Assembly: GCA_934097015.1 (NCBI GenBank)
Contig: CAKONF010000028.1
Coordinates: 1-14,648, forward strand
Origin: an uncultured Bacilli bacterium
GTDB lineage: Bacteria; Bacillota_I; Bacilli_A; RF39; UBA660
Length of the DNA: 14,648 bases
Direction of reading: 5' to 3'
Part shown: piece after piece, positions 1 through 5,635 of the stretch
How positions within the stretch are numbered: position 1 is the stretch's first letter
Layout of the letters: each line of letters begins with the position of its first letter
Notes under the pieces: generated by a model
The model's input: the letters and a program-made list of their open reading frames with translations, nothing else
Databases searched by the model: none
Told to the model about the DNA's origin: nothing
Position numbers and translations under genes: made by a program

Positions 1-50
1 AAACCCCAATTGAGTATAGAACTCAACTAGGGTTTAAATAAAAGTTTTTT
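1..50 (+). terminator. Terminator-like hairpin of an upstream gene
   Basis: An imperfect inverted repeat pairs AAACCC (1-6) with GGGTTT (30-35) and TTGAGT (10-15) with ACTCAA (21-26) around a 5-base loop. A T-run follows at 45-50, about 9 bases past the stem, so the spacing is not canonical. It probably ends a gene lying left of the window. The stem may extend beyond base 1, which cannot be seen. Confidence 0.4.
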
Positions 51-103
51 ATTGTCTACTTTTTATTGACAAGTTCAAAAATAATTAAAATAGTAGTTTT
101 TTC

Positions 104-132
104 TTGCATTAAAATATTATATTTTATATAAT
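104..132 (+). promoter_or_regulatory. Sigma-A-type promoter of the DUF5684 gene
   Basis: TTGCAT (104-109) and a perfect TATAAT (127-132) are separated by exactly 17 bases. The start of transcription would fall near 139, leaving a leader of about 19 bases that holds the ribosome site GAGAGGAG (143-150) before the ATG at 158. A TTGACA at 66-71 lacks a good -10 at the right distance and is not preferred. Confidence 0.65.
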
Positions 133-157
133 CTATAATAGAGAGAGGAGTATAAGA

Positions 158-1228
158 ATGACTAGTTATGATTATGGTTATGGAATGGATTCTGCTTTAG
201 ACACTACATTGTCTAGTCCAGGATTATCTGCATTATTTATTGGAACTATTATATTTTCTTTGATATTAAGTTTAATTATGATTATATCATATTGGAAAAT
301 ATTTGTAAGAAAGGGTAAACCAGGTTGGGCTATATTAATTCCTATTTATAATATAATAGTTCAAATTCAAGCTGCTGAATTATCTATGGTTTATTTTGTC
401 TTACTTTTAATACCATTTGTAAATATTTATGCTATATTTAAAATAAATATTTCATTAGCAAAAAGTTTTGATAAAACAACTGCATTCGGTGTAGGAATGG
501 TATTCTTACCTGTAATATTTGTTCCTTTATTAGCTTTTTCTGATAGTGAAGAAAAAAAAGTTGTAAGTAAGAATGAAGATTTTAATGCAATGAATGTAAT
601 TAATAATGAAAGTAATAATGTGTTAAGTGAATCAAATAATATACCTACTATAGAAAATGTAGAGATATCACCAGTAGATGTTTCTAACGTTAATGATGCT
701 ACTAATAATACTGTTGATAATAATACTTTGGATAAAGGCATAGAAGAAAATAATACTCTTGATAGTAATGTAGGTTTAAATATAGAACCAAATGCTATCC
801 AAGTGGAACCAGTTAATATAAGTACACCTATTGAAACTGTTGATAATGAAGCAAACAAGGTAGAAATGAGTGATATGGTTTCTAATGAAGCTAATTTATC
901 TAATGATATTAACAATAACTTAGAGACAAATAATACTATTTTAGAAAACAATAATGTAGATGTAGCAGTTAATAATAGTTTAGAAACACCAGTACCTAAT
1001 TCAGAAACTTTAAATGCTTTTAATACAAAGCCTATATTAGAAAATAATGAAGTAGAAACTGAAGTTTTAAATATTCCACAAGCTAATAATAATGAAGTAG
1101 AAAATAATGTTAATAATAATGTTGAAATTCCAGTAATGAATGATACTAAAAAATATTGTAAATCTTGTGGTAAAGAAATGCCTGGAATTGTATCAATATG
1201 TCCTAATTGTGGAACAGATAATGAATAA
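158..1228 (+). CDS. DUF5684-type membrane protein with Asn-rich linker and C-terminal zinc ribbon
   Basis: Predicted 356-residue membrane protein of unknown role. A hydrophobic segment (about 24-46) leads into the block YWKIFVRKGKPGWAILIPIYN (split here as YWKIF and GKPGWAILIPIYN, 45-65). This and further hydrophobic segments near 77-97 and 109-127 match the pattern I know for DUF5684 proteins. Residues about 130-327 form a long, acidic, asparagine-rich, low-complexity linker with many NN pairs. The C-terminus carries a zinc ribbon with Cys334, Cys337, Cys348 and Cys351 (CxxC-x10-CxxC). The start is supported by GAGAGGAG seven bases upstream and by a promoter at 104-132. A hairpin terminator follows at 1237-1255, so the gene seems monocistronic. 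The membrane part plus linker plus ribbon suggests a membrane anchor presenting a cytosolic metal-binding tip, but this is inference. The family assignment is fairly good and the function is unknown. Confidence 0.75.
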   Translation: MTSYDYGYGMDSALDTTLSSPGLSALFIGTIIFSLILSLIMIISYWKIFVRKGKPGWAILIPIYNIIVQIQAAELSMVYFVLLLIPFVNIYAIFKINISLAKSFDKTTAFGVGMVFLPVIFVPLLAFSDSEEKKVVSKNEDFNAMNVINNESNNVLSESNNIPTIENVEISPVDVSNVNDATNNTVDNNTLDKGIEENNTLDSNVGLNIEPNAIQVEPVNISTPIETVDNEANKVEMSDMVSNEANLSNDINNNLETNNTILENNNVDVAVNNSLETPVPNSETLNAFNTKPILENNEVETEVLNIPQANNNEVENNVNNNVEIPVMNDTKKYCKSCGKEMPGIVSICPNCGTDNE

Positions 1229-1236
1229 TTAGAAAG

Positions 1237-1255
1237 TCACATTTTGTGATTTTTT
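1237..1255 (+). terminator. Rho-independent terminator after the DUF5684 gene
   Basis: TCACA (1237-1241) and TGTGA (1245-1249) form a five-pair stem followed directly by six Ts (1250-1255). AAAG upstream can extend the stem against the T-run. It lies 9 bases after the stop codon. Confidence 0.65.
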
Positions 1256-1256
1256 C

Positions 1257-1285
1257 TTTACATTTTTTTTATTTTACATTATACT
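1257..1285 (+). promoter_or_regulatory. Promoter of the 1305-2081 gene pair
   Basis: TTTACA (1257-1262) and TATACT (1280-1285) have a 17-base spacer. The -35 box starts two bases after the T-run of the preceding terminator. Transcription would begin near 1292, after the in-frame ATG at 1290, so that ATG cannot be the start if this promoter is used. The leader would be only about 13 bases. Confidence 0.65.
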
Positions 1286-1304
1286 TAATATGGTAGGTGA
1301 TACT

Positions 1305-1808
1305 ATGAATGATGAAGTTGTATTAGAAAAAAATTTAAAAATACTAAGAACACTTTATGATAAAACTGAAGATGAAGTAGATAAAGCAAGAATAAAACAG
1401 TATTACAATATAGAATTATCTAAATTAATAGCTATAAGAAATAGAACAAAAGAAGTATCAAATAATTTTGAAGATAAAACTTTAAATTATAAAATAAATA
1501 GAGTAAAAAGATTACATAATAAAAAACTTGCTTCAATGATTAGTAATAAATGTTGTAGTAATTTTTTAAAAGAAAAGGGTATAGAATTAGATAAAAATAC
1601 TTTAGAACATTATTATTTTATGATAAAAAGAGATTTAATGAATAATAGTGATGGTAAAGAATTTAAAGGTGAATATAAAAAAAATAGATTATTGTCAATA
1701 TTATTAGATACTAAAGTTATTAAACAATTTGATAGAAAATTTAGTACAATAGATTATAGTGTTGATGAAAAAGATGATTTGTTTAAAAAGGGATTGGGGA
1801 AATGTTAA
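1305..1808 (+). CDS. Hypothetical Lys-rich cytosolic protein
   Basis: Predicted 167 residues from the ATG at 1305, which has TAGGTGA (1294-1300) four bases upstream. An in-frame ATG at 1290 would lie before the predicted transcription start and has no ribosome site. The protein is strongly charged and lysine-rich, without signal peptide or membrane segment. It looks mostly helical: the N-terminal 50 residues alternate charged and hydrophobic positions in a way compatible with a helical hairpin. A CC pair (SNKCCSNF) lies mid-protein and the last residue is Cys. I do not recognise a family. The stop codon directly abuts the ATG of the next gene, so the two are co-transcribed and probably translationally coupled. 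They lie immediately upstream of parE but are separated from it by a terminator. Confidence 0.7.
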   Translation: MNDEVVLEKNLKILRTLYDKTEDEVDKARIKQYYNIELSKLIAIRNRTKEVSNNFEDKTLNYKINRVKRLHNKKLASMISNKCCSNFLKEKGIELDKNTLEHYYFMIKRDLMNNSDGKEFKGEYKKNRLLSILLDTKVIKQFDRKFSTIDYSVDEKDDLFKKGLGKC

Positions 1809-2081
1809 ATGATAGAAAGTGGTTCTATTGTAGAACTATCTAATAATAAGAAATATATTATTACAGATAGTACTATAGAAAATGGTAGTGTGTACTATTT
1901 AAGTTTAGAAGTAGATAATGATACTGAAATACCTACTGAAAATGATGTATTCTTTAAACAAACAGAAAATAATACATTAACTCCAATAACTAATGAAAGT
2001 GATATAGATTTTTTAAAAAATATATTTGTAAATAAGTTTTTAAGTAGTTATTTAGTAGAAAACAAAGTATCAGAAAATTGA
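1809..2081 (+). CDS. Small acidic protein of unknown function
   Basis: Predicted 90 residues. The ATG directly follows the TAA of the upstream gene with no gap, and GGGGA (1796-1800) inside that gene is the likely ribosome site. The first 50 residues (GSIVELSNNKKYIITDSTIENGSVYYLSLEV) show alternating hydrophobic residues typical of a small beta-barrel. The pattern 'set value - keyed display - long-lived sheet' recalls DUF1292-like small proteins, but the match is too weak to assign. The C-terminal 25 residues look helical. The gene ends in TGA, which is evidence that the organism does not read TGA as tryptophan. A terminator stem begins inside its last codons. Function unknown. Confidence 0.65.
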   Translation: MIESGSIVELSNNKKYIITDSTIENGSVYYLSLEVDNDTEIPTENDVFFKQTENNTLTPITNESDIDFLKNIFVNKFLSSYLVENKVSEN

Positions 2082-2096
2082 TAAGTTGTTTTTTTT
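2059..2096 (+). terminator. Terminator starting inside the 90-residue gene
   Basis: AAAACAA (2059-2065) pairs with TTGTTTT (2086-2092) and TATCA (2068-2072) with TGATA (2079-2083). They are separated by an AG/AG internal loop that could form tandem G-A pairs. A T-run runs through to 2096. The 5' arm and the stop codon are part of the coding sequence. Confidence 0.6.
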
Positions 2097-2114
2097 AGTT
2101 GGATATGTTAAAAT
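2086..2114 (+). promoter_or_regulatory. parE promoter
   Basis: TTGTTT (2086-2091) and TAAAAT (2109-2114) are separated by 17 bases. TG at 2106-2107 gives an extended -10. The -35 box is embedded in the 3' arm and T-run of the preceding terminator. Transcription would begin near 2121, with the ribosome site AAGGTGA just before the ATG at 2137. Confidence 0.55.
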
Positions 2115-2136
2115 TTTTAAGGGATAAGGTGATAAA

Positions 2137-4041
2137 ATGGCAAAATATGATGAGAGTTCAATAAAAATATTAGAGGGTTTAGAAGCCGTTAGGAAAAGAC
2201 CTGGAATGTATATTGGCTCAACAGATAAAAGAGGACTTCACCATTTAGCGTGGGAAATAATTGACAATGGTATAGATGAAATTATTAATGGTTTTGGATC
2301 TAAAATTATAATAACAATTAACGAAGATGGTAGTTTAACAGTAAGAGATAATGGACGTGGTGTTCCAATTGGAAAACACGAAAGTGGTAAAAGTACACCT
2401 GAAGTAATTTATACAATACTACATGCTGGTGGTAAATTTTCAGAAAGTGGATATAAAGTTTCTGGAGGACTTCATGGTGTAGGTGCTAGTGTTGTTAATG
2501 CATTAAGTGAATGGATGGATGTTGTTATATATAGAGACGGTAAAATTAGTGAAATAAAATTTACTAATGGAGGTCATGTTTCATCACCATTAAAGCAAAT
2601 AGGTACTACAAAAGAAACTGGAACAACAGTTAGATTTATGCCTGATAAAGAAATTTTTAAACAAAGAGATTTTTCTTTTACAACACTATGTGAAAGAATG
2701 CAAGAAAGTGCATTTTTATTAAAACAATTAACAGTTGAAATACATGATATTGTAGATGATAAACATGTATCTTATCATTATGATAATGGACTTATTTCAT
2801 TTGTAGAATATATAAATGAAAACAGAAATTGTCTTCATAAAGTTGTACCAATTCATGGAATAAAAAATGACATTGAAGTTGATATTGCATTACAATATAC
2901 TGATAGCTATAGTGAAGATATATTATCGTTTGTTAATAACGTAAAAACTGGTGATGGTGGAACCCATGAAGTTGGCTTTAAAACAGGGATTACAAAGGTT
3001 TTTAATGATTATGCAAGACTTAATGGTATTTTGAAAGCTAAAGATGCTAACTTTGATGGTAGTGATGTTAGAGAGGGGTTGACTGCTGTAATAAATTTAA
3101 AAGTTCCAGAAAAATATTTACAATTTGAAGGCCAAACAAAAGGTAAGCTTGGTACTCCTGAAGCTAGAAATGTTGTTGAATCTATTGTTTATGATAATTT
3201 AAAATTCTTTTTGGAAGAAAATAGGGATACTGCTGTTTCAATTATAGAAAAGGCTCAAAAGAGTAGAACTGCAAGACTCGCTGCTAGAAAGGCAAGAGAA
3301 GAAGCAAGAAATGGAAAAAGCAAAAAAGGAGAAGCAAAAAGTTTAAGTGCAAAACTTACACCACCACAAGCAAGAAATCCTAAAATAAATGAGTTATTTA
3401 TAGTTGAGGGAAACAGTGCGGGTGGAACTGCAAAAAAAAGTAGAGATAGAAAATTTCAAGCAATACTTCCTCTACGTGGTAAAATTATTAATACAGAAAA
3501 AGCAAATGTGGCAGATATATTTAAAAATGAAGAAATTAATACAATAATTCATTGTGTTGGTGCTGGCGTTGGTAATGATTTTGATTTAAAAGATATTAAT
3601 TATGATAAAGTTATTATTACGACAGATGCCGATGATGATGGAGCTCACATACAATGCTTATTATTAACATTCTTCTATAGATTTATGAAACCTTTAATAG
3701 AAGCTGGACATTTATATATTGCAATGCCACCATTATTTAGAGTTGATTATAATAAAGATACTAAATATTTTTGGACTAATGAAGAATTAAAACTTTATAC
3801 AACAGGAAAGAGTAATTACAAAGTACAAAGATATAAAGGATTAGGTGAAATGAATCCAGGACCTTTCTGGGAGACTACAATGTGTCCTGAAACTAGAAAT
3901 TTAATTAAAGTTTCAATAAATGATGCTGTTTTAGCAGAAAAAAGAGTTAATACTTTAATGGGCGATCTAGTAGAACCTAGAAAAGAATGGATTAATGAAA
4001 ATGTTGAATTTTCATTGGAAGATGACTATAAAATTGCTTAA
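2137..4041 (+). CDS. parE: DNA topoisomerase IV subunit B
   Basis: ATPase subunit of topoisomerase IV, which with ParC decatenates and relaxes DNA in the cytoplasm. The 634 residues fit the normal ParE length. The N-terminal GHKL ATPase shows EGLEAVRKRPGMYIGST, the EIIDNGIDE motif (Glu40, Asn44, Asp47), the DNGRGVP loop and GGLHGVGASVVNALS. The TOPRIM domain has Glu424 in VEGNSAGG, PLRGKIINTEKA and the metal-binding TDADDDGAH (Asp497, Asp499). The C-terminus has QRYKGLGEMNP. The TOPRIM motif reads EGNSAGG instead of the commoner EGDSAGG. ParE rather than GyrB is supported by the Bacilli-ParE-like KFQAILPLRGKIINTEKANVADI and the ARKAREEAR linker, though GyrB cannot be fully excluded without a tree. 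It starts at ATG 2137 after AAGGTGA. parC, its usual downstream partner, is not in the window; a repeat element begins right after the stop. Confidence 0.93.
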   Translation: MAKYDESSIKILEGLEAVRKRPGMYIGSTDKRGLHHLAWEIIDNGIDEIINGFGSKIIITINEDGSLTVRDNGRGVPIGKHESGKSTPEVIYTILHAGGKFSESGYKVSGGLHGVGASVVNALSEWMDVVIYRDGKISEIKFTNGGHVSSPLKQIGTTKETGTTVRFMPDKEIFKQRDFSFTTLCERMQESAFLLKQLTVEIHDIVDDKHVSYHYDNGLISFVEYINENRNCLHKVVPIHGIKNDIEVDIALQYTDSYSEDILSFVNNVKTGDGGTHEVGFKTGITKVFNDYARLNGILKAKDANFDGSDVREGLTAVINLKVPEKYLQFEGQTKGKLGTPEARNVVESIVYDNLKFFLEENRDTAVSIIEKAQKSRTARLAARKAREEARNGKSKKGEAKSLSAKLTPPQARNPKINELFIVEGNSAGGTAKKSRDRKFQAILPLRGKIINTEKANVADIFKNEEINTIIHCVGAGVGNDFDLKDINYDKVIITTDADDDGAHIQCLLLTFFYRFMKPLIEAGHLYIAMPPLFRVDYNKDTKYFWTNEELKLYTTGKSNYKVQRYKGLGEMNPGPFWETTMCPETRNLIKVSINDAVLAEKRVNTLMGDLVEPRKEWINENVEFSLEDDYKIA

Positions 4042-4085
4042 AAATTAAAAAAATTTAAATTTATATAATTTTTAAAATTGGTTAA

Positions 4086-4144
4086 AAAAATCGTGCAGAT
4101 TTTAAGATTTCTCTAGAGAGATTTAAAGAATTTGCACGTTTTTT
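4086..4144. terminator. Long terminator hairpin in repeat copy 1 (parE end)
   Basis: Bases 4092-4103 pair with 4127-4138 (12 pairs, two of them G-T). After a 1x2 A internal loop, 4105-4112 pair with 4117-4124 (8 pairs, two G-T) around a CTAG tetraloop. An A-run (4084-4090) before and a T-run (4139-4144) after make it look bidirectional. It is 45 bases past the parE stop and is its likely terminator. Confidence 0.75.
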
Positions 4145-4145
4145 C

Positions 4146-4175
4146 ATGTAGATTTTAAGAATCACGTTTTTGCAT
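4146..4175. other. Second hairpin of repeat copy 1
   Basis: ATGTAGA (4146-4152) can pair with TTTGCAT (4169-4175) in seven pairs, including G-T wobbles, around a 16-base loop. The matching hairpin in copy 2 has C-G where this one has T-G. The 5' arm can alternatively pair with the 3' arm of the preceding terminator hairpin. Confidence 0.5.
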
Positions 4176-4238
4176 TACTTTACTTAATTTGATAAGGTTA
4201 TTTTGGGCCCATTAATTAACAGAAATGGAGGTGAGGTG

Positions 4239-5105
4239 ATGAACCGTGAACGTGTTTTATTAAAAGATAAAGTTGTAAAAAAATTACTTAATAGTGAAAA
4301 TCCTACATGTCGTGAATACTTAGTTAGATTAATTAGTGCATCTACTGGTATAGATGTTCATGAATTAAGAAATAATATAGAATTAATTACTCCTAATATC
4401 AATAGCAATTCTAATTATGTAAATAATGTAAGTGATGTAATGGTTAGAGATGATAAAAATTATTACAATATAGAAATTAATTATAACAATGTTCCAATTG
4501 CAATAATAAAAAATAATGTTTATATGTATAGTAGCATATTAAGACAAGTACATAAGAGTGATGATTATAAAAATGTTAAAGCCGTAATACAAATAAATAT
4601 AAACAATTATGATTTGTTTAAAAGAGGAGAATTTGTATATGATTCTATGATGATAGAAAAAAAACATCATATAGTAAGAGATAATATGTTAAGAGTCATT
4701 GATATTAATCTAGATTTTTTATCCCAAATAGACTATAATGAAGTAAAGAAAGGGTATAAATACAATCTAGAAAAGTTATTATATTTCTTTGTATGTAATA
4801 ATAAAGAATTATTAGAAGGTATTTATGATGGTAATGGTTTAATGAGAGATATTAGTAAAATATTTAATATAGACATAGATTCTTTAGATGAACAACTATA
4901 TTATAATTATGATGAATATATGAAAGAGGTTTCTTATGAGCAAGGTGAAATTGATGCAACATTGAAAAGAAATAAAGAAATAATAAAAAATATGTTAGAA
5001 AATAATTTTGATAAAGAAACAATCTTAAAAATCACTGAATTAGATGAAGAAAATTTAGATGAAATCATTGAAAATATTCAAAAAGATGAAGTAGAAGACA
5101 ATTAA
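4239..5105 (+). CDS. PD-(D/E)XK nuclease of the Rpn / PF12784 type
   Basis: Predicted 288-residue nuclease related to the recombination-promoting (Rpn) and 'PD-(D/E)XK nuclease family transposase' proteins, which cut DNA and in known cases act as phage-defence toxins or recombination promoters. After an N-terminal helical part (KDKVVKKLLNSENP, EYLVRLISASTGI), the catalytic core shows SDVMVR (Asp66) and YYNIEIN (Glu79, Asn81), the D...ExX core. The family usually has Gln or Lys where Asn81 stands. The C-terminus is helical and charged with EQGEIDATLKRNKEIIKNMLENNFDKE, typical of the variable Rpn tail. The start at 4239 is chosen because GGAGGTGA (4227-4234) precedes it by four bases; the in-frame ATG at 4203 lies at the edge of the repeat and has no ribosome site. 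The gene is enclosed by two copies of a 165-bp repeat between parE and ssb. Family fairly sure; activity untested. Confidence 0.7.
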   Translation: MNRERVLLKDKVVKKLLNSENPTCREYLVRLISASTGIDVHELRNNIELITPNINSNSNYVNNVSDVMVRDDKNYYNIEINYNNVPIAIIKNNVYMYSSILRQVHKSDDYKNVKAVIQININNYDLFKRGEFVYDSMMIEKKHHIVRDNMLRVIDINLDFLSQIDYNEVKKGYKYNLEKLLYFFVCNNKELLEGIYDGNGLMRDISKIFNIDIDSLDEQLYYNYDEYMKEVSYEQGEIDATLKRNKEIIKNMLENNFDKETILKITELDEENLDEIIENIQKDEVEDN

Positions 5106-5157
5106 TTTAAAAAAAATTAAAAAAAATTTAAATTTATATAATTTTTAAATTTGGTTA

Positions 5158-5217
5158 AAAAAATCGTGCAGATTTTAAGATTTCCCTAGGGAGATTTAAA
5201 GAATTTGCGCGTTTTTT
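5158..5217. terminator. Long terminator hairpin in repeat copy 2 (nuclease gene end)
   Basis: Same fold as in copy 1: 5165-5176 pairs with 5200-5211, and 5178-5185 with 5190-5197 around a CTAG loop, followed by six Ts (5212-5217) and preceded by an A-run. The closing pair of the loop is C5185-G5190 here against T4112-A4117 in copy 1, a compensatory double change. The outer arm has T-G where copy 1 has T-A. It probably ends the nuclease transcript. Confidence 0.75.
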
Positions 5218-5218
5218 C

Positions 5219-5248
5219 ATGCAGATTTTAAGAATCACGTTTTTGCAT
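5219..5248. other. Second hairpin of repeat copy 2
   Basis: ATGCAGA (5219-5225) pairs with TTTGCAT (5242-5248) in seven pairs around a 16-base loop. In copy 1 the fourth pair is T-G instead of C-G, so the pairing is kept. The 3' arm overlaps the possible -35 box of ssb. Confidence 0.5.
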
Positions 5249-5293
5249 TACTTTGCTTGATTTGATATGGTTATTTTGAAGGGAGGTGATGGT

Positions 5294-5635
5294 ATGAAAA
5301 ACATAGTATTTTTAATTGGAAGATTAGCAAATGATCCAGAAATAAAGAAGACTGAAAATGAAAAAACACATGGTTATATAACTCTTGCAGTTCAAAGAGA
5401 TTTTAAAAATGCTGATGGAATTTATGAATGTGATTTTATTAGATGTACTTTATGGAATGGAATAGCTAATCAAGTTAAAGAATATTGCCATAAAGGTGAT
5501 CTTGTAGGAATAAAAGGACGTATACAAAATAGAAGTTATGAAGAAAATGAAGAAACAAAATATATTACAGAAATTATAGTTGATAAAGTTAGTTTCTTAA
5601 GCACAAAAAAAGAAGATGAATTATTAGATTTATAA
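5294..5635 (+). CDS. ssb: Short single-stranded DNA-binding protein (SSB)
   Basis: Predicted 113-residue OB-fold protein that coats single-stranded DNA in replication, repair or recombination. The N-terminus has KNIVFLIGRLANDPEIKKTE, followed by GYITLAVQRDFK, the YECDFIRCTLWNGIANQV strand pair and KGDLVGIKGRIQNRSYE, all hallmarks of bacterial SSB. The protein stops at KKEDELLDL: it lacks the Gly/Pro-rich linker and the acidic tip ending in Pro-Phe used by housekeeping SSBs to recruit partners. Its length matches SsbB-type paralogues such as the Bacillus competence SsbB. The start at 5294 follows AAGGGAGGTGAT at near-ideal spacing; an in-frame ATG at 5267 lies inside the repeat. It follows repeat copy 2 directly and overlaps the convergent gene's 3' end by 6 bases. 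SSB is secure; the SsbB-like role is inferred. Confidence 0.85.
   Translation: MKNIVFLIGRLANDPEIKKTENEKTHGYITLAVQRDFKNADGIYECDFIRCTLWNGIANQVKEYCHKGDLVGIKGRIQNRSYEENEETKYITEIIVDKVSFLSTKKEDELLDL

Larger units (their letters stand above)
4042..4205. repeat. Copy 1 of a 165-bp direct-repeat element
   Basis: This segment is nearly identical to 5114-5278: I count about 8 substitutions and one base indel, about 95% identity. It begins immediately after the parE stop and ends 21 bases before the ribosome site of the nuclease gene. It contains an AT-rich lead-in, an A-run, a long hairpin (4092-4138) with a T-run, and a second hairpin (4146-4175). The 5' arms of both hairpins share a sequence of the type TGYAGATTTTAAGA, an internal direct repeat. 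A weak promoter candidate, TTGCAT (4170-4175) with TAAGGT 17 bases later, lies at the 3' end. No coding potential was seen. Confidence 0.9.
5114..5278. repeat. Copy 2 of the 165-bp direct-repeat element
   Basis: Direct-orientation partner of 4042-4205, offset by 1073 bases. It starts 8 bases after the nuclease stop and ends just before the ribosome site of ssb, so both copies sit in the same position: behind a stop codon and in front of the next gene's ribosome site. Of the differences from copy 1, four fall in hairpin arms and all keep pairing (T to C with A to G across one stem, A to G opposite T, T to C opposite G). A promoter candidate for ssb at the 3' end is TTGCAT (5243-5248), 17 bases, TATGGT (5266-5271), which is weak. 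Confidence 0.9.

Noticed and set aside
427..951. Minus-strand open frame of 174 codons
   Set aside because: It lies wholly inside the DUF5684 gene, mirrors its low-complexity linker, has no ribosome site and gives a repetitive Leu/Ser protein.
4205..4219. GGGCCC and TTAATTAA palindromes between repeat copy 1 and the nuclease
   Set aside because: They stand out in AT-rich DNA but have no partner at the other repeat and no known element end, so they are not reported as attachment sites.
4203..4238. N-terminal extension of the nuclease (ATG at 4203)
   Set aside because: It overlaps the edge of the repeat and has no ribosome site, while 4239 has GGAGGTGA.
5267..5293. N-terminal extension of SSB (ATG at 5267)
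   Set aside because: It lies in the repeat. SSB proteins begin at MKN-like sequence, and the ideal ribosome site precedes 5294.
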